A DNA stretch of 64,000 nucleotides from Coriobacteriaceae bacterium (GTDB lineage: Bacteria; Actinomycetota; Coriobacteriia; Coriobacteriales; Coriobacteriaceae): NCBI GenBank assembly GCA_902364645.1, contig CABJEP010000001.1, positions 116,375 through 180,374 of the forward strand, in the 5' to 3' direction. Of the stretch, positions 57,240 through 64,000 are shown piece after piece. A program made the translations under genes and the position numbers. Each line of letters opens with the position of its first letter. The stretch's first letter is position 1. Below the pieces are notes generated by a model. It saw only the letters and a program-made list of their open reading frames with translations, was not told the origin of the DNA and made no database searches.

Positions 57240-58631
57240 TTATCTCCGCTCGCACATCTCGGCAAACGAAATCAGCTTGGTATCTCCCCTGCTCGCCGCA
57301 GCTTCCTGACATCCTTGCGTAAAGCCACGCTTCGAGAAGATCACGTAGCTTTTGTGCTGCCGCCTAAAGAGCTCGCTTCGGTATACGAGCTTTTGCAGCA
57401 CGTCTTCGCCCACCAGTTCATTGCGCCATTTGCACTCCGCAAACAACGCAGCGCCCTCGCCATCGTCAACAATCAAGTCGATTTCTTCCTGCGTATGCGT
57501 GCGATTATCCGTCCCCCACCAGCGCCCGACGTTCGCCGGAACCACATCGAGTTGGCCCGCCCGCGCGAGTTCGTACAAATACTGCCTGCATATAAGCTCA
57601 AAGACCGTACCCATGTAATCCGATACGTGCGGCTCAATGCGCTTATACGCCACCTCGGCCATATCGTTTTGAATCAGCCCGATGTTCTGCGGCACAAACT
57701 TGTACCAGAACCTAAACATCTGGTCGCTCAGCAGATACACGGCTCGCTTATTGCTCGTCTCGTTTAGGGGCATCTCGCGCTCGACAATCCCAAGCGACGC
57801 CAGTTTATCCACATAGCTCTTTACGTTGCTCGTAGGGATTCCCGTGGAGCTCGCAATCTCCGAGATTCTCGAGTGCCCCTGGGCAATTGCCTGCACGATC
57901 GCATCATATTGCTCGGGATTGCGGCACTCTTGCAATAGCAGGTTGCTCGGCTCCTCAAAGAGATAGCCCGTAGGAGTAAGAAAAAGACGTTTGATGTTGT
58001 CCTTGAGCGGTGCGGCAGGATCGACTTTCTCGATATATGCAGGAATGCCGCCCGTCATGCCATAGCAAACCGCAGCGTCTTCGCGACCCATGCTATGCCA
58101 CAGGCCGAGGGTCGTCGTAAAATCGAGCGGCATGATCTTAAACTGGGCCGTACGCCTACCGTATAGTGGGCTCTCGTAGCCCAACACCTGCTCTTCCATA
58201 AACGAAAGAGACGAGCCGCATAGAATCAGCATGAGCTTGGTCTCTTTGTACAAGTGATCAATCTTGTCTTGCAACAACGAGCTGATCTCGGGATTCGATT
58301 GGGCGAGATAGGGATACTCGTCAATCACGACAATCAAACGTTCCGTGCGAGCCATGGTGGCCAATGCATCGAACGCCTCGTCAAAACTACGAAACGACAC
58401 GCCCGCAGCACCAACCGAGCTTGCAAGTATTGCCTGGCTAAAGCCGTGCAGGTTTGCCTCTGCATTGGTACGACGAGCTTGAAAGTAAATAGCCTTCTTG
58501 CCTTGGATGAACTCTGTGATAAGGCGCGTTTTACCCACACGACGTCGGCCGTAAATCACAGGCATCTCAAAGGAGCCCGTGCCATGCAGTCGATTGAGCT
58601 CGGACATTTCCGCTGTTCTTCCAATAAACAC
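57240..58631 (-). CDS. AAA ATPase with DUF234 nuclease-like domain
   Basis: A 463-aa protein. The ATPase domain has Walker A GRRRVGKT (28-35) and Walker B VVIDEYPYL (D104, E105), plus the sensor segment LILCGSSLSFMEEQVLG. A winged helix follows (SRISEIASSTGIPTSNVKSY), then DUF234 with IDLIVDDGEGAALFAECKW, a PD-(D/E)xK-like motif. The family is widespread in anaerobes and mobile regions, with unknown function. It starts with GTG after AAGGATG, and its promoter overlaps a perfect palindrome of TAGCTAGCTA sites. Remnants of two related ATPases lie next to it. Confidence 0.9.
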   Translation of the reverse strand: MFIGRTAEMSELNRLHGTGSFEMPVIYGRRRVGKTRLITEFIQGKKAIYFQARRTNAEANLHGFSQAILASSVGAAGVSFRSFDEAFDALATMARTERLIVVIDEYPYLAQSNPEISSLLQDKIDHLYKETKLMLILCGSSLSFMEEQVLGYESPLYGRRTAQFKIMPLDFTTTLGLWHSMGREDAAVCYGMTGGIPAYIEKVDPAAPLKDNIKRLFLTPTGYLFEEPSNLLLQECRNPEQYDAIVQAIAQGHSRISEIASSTGIPTSNVKSYVDKLASLGIVEREMPLNETSNKRAVYLLSDQMFRFWYKFVPQNIGLIQNDMAEVAYKRIEPHVSDYMGTVFELICRQYLYELARAGQLDVVPANVGRWWGTDNRTHTQEEIDLIVDDGEGAALFAECKWRNELVGEDVLQKLVYRSELFRRQHKSYVIFSKRGFTQGCQEAAASRGDTKLISFAEMCERR

Positions 58632-58648
58632 AGGGTCATCCTTCCTTT

Positions 58649-58700
58649 ACGTTATAGCTAGCTATATTATACCTTACTATAATATAGCTAGCTATAACGT
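58649..58700. promoter_or_regulatory. Perfect 52-bp palindrome over the ATPase promoter
   Basis: Arms 58649-58671 and 58678-58700 are perfect complements (23 bp each). Each arm contains TATAGCTAGCTATA, itself a palindrome (58653-58666 and 58683-58696). A TATAAT box for the ATPase lies at 58666-58671 on the minus strand, so a protein bound here would block transcription. The distance to the start codon is 18 bp. Confidence 0.75.
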
Positions 58701-58755
58701 AATTCGACAAGCGGCGCACGCAAAAGGGGCGGTACACCACCGCACGTGGACCGTT

Positions 58756-59115
58756 CCGGAAAATGCATCCCGTTCTGGTGCAAAAAACTGGGCCGTAGCT
58801 TCCGCCAAACATGCCATCCAGAAAGCGCGTCCCGTTCTGAGTCTGAATTCTGGGATGCATTTTCCGCTGAAGCTTCTACCGGAAAATGCATCCCATTCTG
58901 AACGTCGAATCCGGGACGCAATTTCCGCCTGCGGCCCCGTTGGGAAAGTTCATCCCAGTTTGGAGCCATAATCTGGGACACAGCTTCCGTCAGAGGTCCC
59001 AATCGGAAACTGCGTCCCACTCTGGAACCAAATTCCGGGACGCAGTTTCCGGTTGAGGGCTGATCCGGAAAACGAATCCCGTTCTGAGCGTCGAATCCGG
59101 GACGCAGTTTCCGCC
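58756..59115. repeat. Palindromic 62-bp repeat array 1 (six units)
   Basis: Units begin with GGAAA at 58758, 58820 (AGAAA), 58881, 58943, 59005 and 59067. Each has a left arm like GGAAACTGCGTCCC, a centre around TTCTGG..C.AATTCCG, and a right arm like GGGACGCAGTTTCC, then 13-15 bases to the next unit. Unit 5 pairs perfectly with itself; the right arm of unit 2 pairs perfectly with the left arm of unit 3. Units are too diverged to be a CRISPR. The rest of the 777-bp gap 58632-59408 contains the ATPase operator and a single TAGCTAGCTA. Confidence 0.9.
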
Positions 59116-59238
59116 GATACAGACGACGATCCGCGGCCCATATCACATGCCTTCAAGCATGCGATCCAGAAACACAAAACAGCAGATAGATTGCTCTTTT
59201 TCGGAAAAGTACACGTCCCTAAACTTACCAAGGCTTCA

Positions 59239-59248
59239 TAGCTAGCTA
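59239..59248. promoter_or_regulatory. Isolated TAGCTAGCTA site
   Basis: The same 10-base palindromic core as in the ATPase operator, 160 bp before the AbiEi-like gene. It may allow shared control of both genes. Confidence 0.45.
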
Positions 59249-59408
59249 CCATTCACGGGTGCCGATTACCGCCCACCGATTCGGCTTCAAAAAATGACGT
59301 CAAAAACAGGCCATCTACCTGCATGGTTAGATTTTGGTCAGCTTTTGGTCAGCTGAGCGGCAAGTTCCAGCTGATACGTTTTTGCTACCCAAAAGGAGGC
59401 GGTAGCTC

Positions 59409-60407
59409 ATGACCCATTGCAATGACCAACTCATCGATCAACTGCTCACTCAAGCCGAACAAGAGGGGCGCTGCCTGATTCCCCCGAGCACGGCGACCCG
59501 AAAAGCGCTCCTTCGGCGCATCGGCAGCGCGATCGTCTCCCCCATGCCGGGCATGTTCGCGCGCAAGCCACGCTGGAAAGAGCTCAACCGAGCGCAACGC
59601 CATTGCGAGATTATCCGCGCCCTTGCGATCATCCACCCCGATTGGACGTTCTGCTCGTTTTCGGCCGCCTGTCTGCTGGGGCTCGAGGTCTCGTGGCGAC
59701 ACCTGAACGTCGTGCATGTCTGCAGCTCGACAAAGCCGTCGGCTCGTCCGGGCGCACATATTCAGCGGCACCAGATTGAGCCGGCCGGAGCAATACGCAG
59801 AGCCGGCATATCGGTAACGCCGCCAATCCAAACGGTCACAGATTGCCTGCTGCAAACTGGTTTTGCCGACGGCATGCCCATTGCCGATTCGGCGATTTTA
59901 AAGCTCGGCCTTGCACGGGAACAGCTGATGGAGGCCGTTGAGCAACGAGCGACTGCCCGCAATGGTCGTGCAATTCGTACCGCCCTCACAACGCTTCGAT
60001 ATGCCGACGCCCGCGCCGAGAGCGGCGGGGAATCGGTCGCCCGCGCCGTCATGATCGAGACGGGCTTTGCGCCCGATTGGCTTCAATACGAGCTGACGGA
60101 CCCCTTCAATTCGGCCAAGCCCATACGAACGGACTTTGCCTGGGAGCGCCAGGCGCGGGAACTCACGCTGGGCGAGCTCGACGGGCTCATCAAATATACC
60201 AACCAAACCATGCTGGCCGGACGCACCACCGCCGAAGCGCTCGTTGCCGAACGACAGCGCGAGGCGCACCTATCGCTCTACGGTCACCCTCTGCTGCGCT
60301 TTACCATGAACGAGGTCCGCTCGGCAGGAATGCTCGCCAAAAAGCTGCAGACGGCAGGCATCCGGCAGACCGCGCTGCCGACGTGGCTCAACGAGGTGGA
60401 CCTGTAG
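59409..60407 (+). CDS. AbiEi/DUF559-like protein between the palindromic arrays
   Basis: A 332-aa protein. The first 180 residues look like the AbiEi-type antitoxin architecture found in Actinobacteria (FSAACLLGLE, GAHIQRHQI, ISVTPPIQTVTDCL). The C-terminal part matches the DUF559/Vsr-like fold pattern: SGGESVARAVMIETGFAPDW, then IRTDFAWE, ELDGLIKY and LRFTMNEV in the expected order. Catalytic competence as a nuclease is uncertain. AAAAGGAGG lies 9 bases before the ATG. It has no partner toxin nearby and is flanked on both sides by 61-62-bp palindromic arrays. Confidence 0.72.
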   Translation: MTHCNDQLIDQLLTQAEQEGRCLIPPSTATRKALLRRIGSAIVSPMPGMFARKPRWKELNRAQRHCEIIRALAIIHPDWTFCSFSAACLLGLEVSWRHLNVVHVCSSTKPSARPGAHIQRHQIEPAGAIRRAGISVTPPIQTVTDCLLQTGFADGMPIADSAILKLGLAREQLMEAVEQRATARNGRAIRTALTTLRYADARAESGGESVARAVMIETGFAPDWLQYELTDPFNSAKPIRTDFAWERQARELTLGELDGLIKYTNQTMLAGRTTAEALVAERQREAHLSLYGHPLLRFTMNEVRSAGMLAKKLQTAGIRQTALPTWLNEVDL

Positions 60408-60430
60408 GAGCTGCTAGGCCACGCATCGCC

Positions 60431-61020
60431 GGATCGCATCCCCCCCTATCTGGGCCGCGCTTTCCCAACGGCCACGCCAACGGAAAGCGCGTCCCAGTCT
60501 GGACGCTCAAAACGGGATGCACTTTCCGGATGGCGGGCCAGCGGAAAGCGTGTCCCGGAATCAAGCCTCAGAACGGGACAGACTTTCCGGTTGAAGCGCT
60601 CAGCGGAAACTGCATCCCGGAATAGACGCTCAAACTGGGATGCAGTTTCCAAGTGAATGACAACCGGAAAGTGCGTCCCGGAATAGGGGCTCGGAACGGG
60701 ATGCGCTTTCCTGACGAAGCTCCTTGCGGAAAGCGTGTCCCAGAATGAAGACTCAGAATGGGATGCAATTTCCGCCTGAAGGCGATTCGGAAAGCATATC
60801 CCGTTCTGGCATCGAATTCCGGATCGCAGTTTCCGGTTGAGAGCTGTTCCGGAAAGCGCATCCCACTCTGGAGCCGAATTCCGGGACACGCTTTCCGCTA
60901 GGGACTCAAGGGGAAAATGCATCCCATTCTGAACATCGAATCCGGGACGCAGTTTCCGCATGCGGCCCCATTGGGAAAGTTCATCCCGTTCCGAGGCTTG
61001 AATCCGGGATGCTGCCTCCG
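60431..61020. repeat. Palindromic 61-62-bp repeat array 2 (ten units)
   Basis: Units begin with GGAAA at 60482, 60543, 60605, 60666, 60728, 60789, 60851, 60912 and 60974, alternating 61 and 62 bp apart; a degenerate unit begins at 60431. Arms are of the GGAAA.TGC.TCCC / GGGA.GCA.TTTCC type; unit 60605 is perfectly self-complementary. Units at 60912-61006 are nearly the same as 58881-58975 in array 1. A minus-strand frame is open for 194 codons through the array, but the period is not a multiple of three and no binding site was seen, so I treat it as non-coding. Confidence 0.9.
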
Positions 61021-61023
61021 CTC

Positions 61024-61060
61024 CAAACAAAAGGCCCCGGCTCGCGATGGAGCTGGGGCC
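61024..61060 (-). terminator. xdh terminator
   Basis: On the minus strand GGCCCCAGCTC pairs with GAGCCGGGGCC (one mismatch), followed by TTTTGTTTGG. It lies 70 bp after the xanthine dehydrogenase stop. Confidence 0.8.
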
Positions 61061-61129
61061 AAAGGTGCAGCATATGCAGTTGATGTTGAGCGCGAACAGC
61101 TCGTCAGCAATGACCGTCCGCGCTCTACC

Positions 61130-63907
61130 CTACCCGCGGTGACGGGCGCGGCTGTACGGCGTATCCACCATGGGCAGATCCGGGCGCAGCTTGCCGTCAA
61201 ATGCGCGGTAGGCGTTCTGTACGGCGGGCGCCGTGGGGATCGTTGCGATCTCGCCGATGCCCTTGCCGCCGTATGCCACAGGCAGCAGCTCGTCCTTCTC
61301 AACGTAGATGGCGTGGATATCCGGAATCTCGGGCGCACGGAACAGCCCGAGCGTACCGTACCTTGCCTGGGGCACGCAGTCCTTGAGCGGCCAGTCCTCG
61401 GTCAGTGCATAACCCATACCCATGAGCACGCCGCCTTCGATCTGACCCTGGATGGAGATGGGATTGACCACCTTGCCGGAATCGTGCGCGGCATAAACCT
61501 CGCTCACGCGGCCGTCATCGTCCAGAATGACCACATGCGTGGCAAAACCGTAGCAGATATGGCTCTTGGGATTGGGAACATCGGCGCCCAGCTTGTCGGT
61601 CGGCTCCAGGTACACGTAGCCAAACTCGCATCCCTCGAGCGCCTTGATGGCAGTCGCGGGATCCTGAGGATGCATACCCTGGCCGGCGACGAGTTCCTGC
61701 GTGCGCAGCTGATAGGCGCGGCCGTCGTCGTACTCGATCTTGACGCCGTCGCCATGCGCGCTCACCGGGGCGGTAGGCGCAGGCTTGCCGGCCTCGATGC
61801 CAACCATGGCATCGCGCAGCAGGAAGGCGGCGCCGCGCACGGCCTCGCCGGTCACGACCGTCTGACGCGAGCCAGACGTGGTGCCGGAGTCGGGAGCGTT
61901 CTCGGTGGAGCACTCGCCATTGGCAATGCAGCTCAGCGGCAGACCGCAGGCCTCGGCAACGTCCTGTAAAAAGACCGTGTTGCAGCCCTGACCGATGTCG
62001 GACGTGGCGGCATAGACCACGGCCACGCCGTTCTCGACGCGAATCTTGCAGCGGCCGGCGTCGGGCAGGCCCACGCCCACACCGGCATTCTTCATGGCGC
62101 AGGCGATACCGGCATGTCCGGGATGCGCGTAGTAGGCATCCTTGACCTCGAGCAGCGTCTCCTTCAGCGCCGTGGAGCAGTCGGCAATCTGGCCGTTGGG
62201 CAAAACCTCGCCCGGCTCGATGGCGTTACGGTAGCGGATCTCCCACGGATCCAAGCCGACCTTCTCGGCAAGCAGGTCGATCAGGCTCTCGAGCGCAAAC
62301 TCGGACTGGCAAACGCCAAATCCTCGGTACGCACCGGCGGGCGGGTTGTTGGTGTAGTAGCCAAAGCCACGAATGTCGGTGTTCTGGTACTTGTAGGGAC
62401 CAACGGCATGCGTGCAGGCGCGCTCGAGCACCGGGCCGCACAGCGACGCGTAGGCGCCGGTGTCAAAGTTAATCTCGCAGTCCAGGCCGGTAAAGTTGCC
62501 CTCGGCGTCGCAACCCAGCGTAAAGGTGCCGTCCATGGCATGACGCTTGGGATGGAACGCGAGCGACTCGGCACGTGTAAGCTTGCACTTCACAGGACGC
62601 TGGAACTTATATGCGGCGAGCGCGGCCAGGTGCTGGATGGACACGTCCTCCTTGCCGCCAAAGCCGCCACCCACGAGCATGGTCTCGACGACCACGCGCT
62701 CGGGCTCGTTGTCCCAGCCAAACATGTGAGCACACTCTTTGCGCGTATCGTAGGCGCCCTGGTCGGTCGACTGCACCTTGACGCCGTTCTTGTACGGGAA
62801 GGCAACGGCGCACTCGGGCTCCAAGAAGGCATGCTCGGTAAAGGGCGTGGTAAAGCGCTGCGTCACGGTAAACGCGCTTTCGGCCAGCGCCTTGGCGGTG
62901 TCGCCGCGTGTCACATGGCGGCTCTGGCACACGTTGTCCTTGAGCTCCACCGTGTTGCCAAAGGCAAAGAAGCTGTCGTGCAGGCGCGGGGCGTCGGCAG
63001 CCTTGGCCTCGGCGATGTTGCGCACGGGCTCCAGCGGCTCGTAATCGATCTTTACGAGCTTCTTGGCCTTCTCGAGCGTCGCCTCGTCCTCAGCGACCAC
63101 CAGCACAATGGCATCGCCCACGCAGCGGGTGATATCACCTTGGGCGATCATGACGTCCCAGTCCTGGATAAGGTGGCCGACCTGGTTGACTGGCACGTCC
63201 TCGGCGCGCAGAATGCCCACCACACCGGGCAGGGCCTCGGCCTTGGAGGTATCGATGGAGAGCACGCGGGCGCGCGGATACTTGGAGCGCACGGCGCTGG
63301 CGTAGGTCAGGCCCGGCTGATCGAGCTCGTCGATGTCGTCGGGGTACTTGCCCTCGCCGAGCACCTTCTTGCGCACGTCGATACGGAAGGCGCGCTTGCC
63401 CACGCCGTAGTCGTCGCCGCGCTCCAAGTCCTCGTCGATCTGCTTTTCGCCGCGGAGCACCGCGGCCGCCAGCGAAATGCCCTCGATGATCTTTTTGTAG
63501 CCAGTGCAACGGCAGACGTTGCCGCGTATGGCGTACTTGATCTGCTCCTCGGTAGGCTCGGGATCCTCGGCGATGAGCGCTGCACCCGCCATGACCATGC
63601 CGGGGATGCAAAAACCGCACTGCACGGCGCCCACGGCGCCAAAGGCGTACACAAAGGCCTCGCGCACGTCCTCGGGCAGGCCCTCGACGGTCACGATATT
63701 GCGGCCGGCGGCAAGCGCGGTGGTCAGTACGCAGGCTTTGACGGCCGCACCGTCCACATGGATGGTGCAGGTGCCGCAGGCGCCCTCGGAGCAGCCATCC
63801 TTGGCGGAATGGATGTGTAGGTCATCGCGCAGATAGCGCAGCAACGGTTTGTTTTGGGTCGTCGTGTGCTCGACGCCGTTAACGGTAAAAGTGAATTCCT
63901 GTGCCAT
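61130..63907 (-). CDS. Selenium-dependent xanthine dehydrogenase type molybdenum hydroxylase
   Basis: A 925-aa single-chain enzyme. The N-terminus holds two [2Fe-2S] clusters: C39, C44, C47, C59 and C97, C100, C132, C134. The molybdopterin part begins near 170; typical segments are TPFTEHAFLEPECAVA, LVGGGFGGKEDVSIQ, AGAYRGFGVCQSEFALE, DIGQGCNTVFLQDVAE and AYGGKGIGEIATIP. Fusion of the iron-sulfur and molybdenum parts without an FAD domain matches the selenium-dependent group encoded beside yqeB/yqeC. It interconverts hypoxanthine, xanthine and perhaps uric acid. It starts 13 bp after the next gene upstream. Confidence 0.93.
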   Translation of the reverse strand: MAQEFTFTVNGVEHTTTQNKPLLRYLRDDLHIHSAKDGCSEGACGTCTIHVDGAAVKACVLTTALAAGRNIVTVEGLPEDVREAFVYAFGAVGAVQCGFCIPGMVMAGAALIAEDPEPTEEQIKYAIRGNVCRCTGYKKIIEGISLAAAVLRGEKQIDEDLERGDDYGVGKRAFRIDVRKKVLGEGKYPDDIDELDQPGLTYASAVRSKYPRARVLSIDTSKAEALPGVVGILRAEDVPVNQVGHLIQDWDVMIAQGDITRCVGDAIVLVVAEDEATLEKAKKLVKIDYEPLEPVRNIAEAKAADAPRLHDSFFAFGNTVELKDNVCQSRHVTRGDTAKALAESAFTVTQRFTTPFTEHAFLEPECAVAFPYKNGVKVQSTDQGAYDTRKECAHMFGWDNEPERVVVETMLVGGGFGGKEDVSIQHLAALAAYKFQRPVKCKLTRAESLAFHPKRHAMDGTFTLGCDAEGNFTGLDCEINFDTGAYASLCGPVLERACTHAVGPYKYQNTDIRGFGYYTNNPPAGAYRGFGVCQSEFALESLIDLLAEKVGLDPWEIRYRNAIEPGEVLPNGQIADCSTALKETLLEVKDAYYAHPGHAGIACAMKNAGVGVGLPDAGRCKIRVENGVAVVYAATSDIGQGCNTVFLQDVAEACGLPLSCIANGECSTENAPDSGTTSGSRQTVVTGEAVRGAAFLLRDAMVGIEAGKPAPTAPVSAHGDGVKIEYDDGRAYQLRTQELVAGQGMHPQDPATAIKALEGCEFGYVYLEPTDKLGADVPNPKSHICYGFATHVVILDDDGRVSEVYAAHDSGKVVNPISIQGQIEGGVLMGMGYALTEDWPLKDCVPQARYGTLGLFRAPEIPDIHAIYVEKDELLPVAYGGKGIGEIATIPTAPAVQNAYRAFDGKLRPDLPMVDTPYSRARHRG

Positions 63908-63920
63908 GGTGATTCCCTTC

Positions 63921-64000
63921 TACACGCCGGCGGCGATGCCGGTGCGGTCGTGAATGGCGCCATGCGGGCAGACGACAGCGCACATGCCGCACGACAGGCA
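63921..64000 (-). CDS. C-terminal end of a ferredoxin-domain protein (partial)
   Basis: The last 26 codons are visible: CLSCGMCAVVCPHGAIHDRTG followed by IAAGV and a stop. CxxCxxCxxxCP is a [4Fe-4S] site. It lies 13 bp upstream of the xanthine dehydrogenase in the same operon. In related clusters the neighbour is YgfK (putative selenate reductase, dihydropyrimidine dehydrogenase-like), which ends in such a motif; an electron-transfer partner is likely, the exact protein is not determined. Confidence 0.7.

Noticed and set aside
56993..57265. 90-codon minus-strand frame between the two ATPases
   Set aside because: It runs into the 23-bp repeats and the duplicated terminator piece; not protein-like and without a binding site.
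58756..61020. Possible CRISPR arrays
   Set aside because: The period (61-62 bp) is in range but the repeats are highly diverged, are palindromic over about 48 bp, leave only 13-15 bases between units, and no cas gene is visible.
60446..61030. 194-codon open frame through palindromic array 2, minus strand
   Set aside because: It follows from repeats free of stop codons; the 61-62-bp period shifts frame between units, and no ribosome binding site is present.

Overview
The window looks like chromosome of a gut Coriobacteriia member, most likely Collinsella. This is an inference from the high-GC, strongly G/C-ending codon use, the actinobacterial style of the ribosomal and cell-division genes, and an anaerobic purine-degradation gene set. 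No tRNA or rRNA gene was recognised. Most genes lie on the minus strand.

1-11.5 kb, housekeeping: ftsX (cut by the window edge) and ftsE with a long proline/alanine-rich N-terminal extension; a zinc-ribbon membrane protein; a split transketolase; a YitT-type membrane protein; prfB and secA overlapping by one base; and rpmE with a charged C-terminal tail and a structured leader. 11.9-26.2 kb: an ACT-domain protein beside citrate synthase, two HAD phosphatases, adenine deaminase, tyrS, a U32 peptidase, a class A penicillin-binding protein, argR, a glycosyltransferase and truA. 26.2-36.0 kb: the spc/alpha ribosomal block from rplE to rplQ with secY, adk, map, infA, rpmJ and rpoA. It starts at rplE; no rplN-rplX segment precedes it.

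36.3-47.8 kb and 61.1-64.0 kb, anaerobic purine catabolism of the selenium-dependent molybdenum hydroxylase type: nucleobase permease, xdhC, yqeB, yqeC, a dihydropyrimidinase-like hydrolase, a MocA-like nucleotidyltransferase, ygeW, ygeY, diaminopropionate ammonia-lyase, a divergent PAS/HTH regulator with a candidate operator, and then a one-chain xanthine dehydrogenase followed upstream by the end of a ferredoxin-domain protein. Together they would import purines, build the Mo/Se cofactor, oxidise the purine ring, open it and ferment the fragments.

48.9-61.0 kb, accessory and defence-like: this segment separates the xanthine dehydrogenase from the rest of the purine genes. It carries a GmrSD-like DUF262/DUF1524 gene, a large unknown protein with a glycine-rich membrane segment and a probable 5' frameshift, a DEDDh exonuclease, a small membrane peptide that may be a toxin, one intact and two broken AAA ATPases of the DUF234/DUF4143 type, and an AbiEi/DUF559-like protein. 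It also holds three kinds of tandem repeat: a 33-bp array, a 23-bp array at the exact truncation point of one ATPase, and two arrays of degenerate 61-62-bp palindromic units flanking the AbiEi-like gene. The palindromic arrays and their associated genes are the best candidate here for an undescribed element.

Elsewhere three hairpins share the arm AGTTGCGGTGAAATAG, and two larger palindromes (1.9 kb and 10.8 kb) occupy intergenic gaps. Release factor 2 has SPT where SPF is expected.
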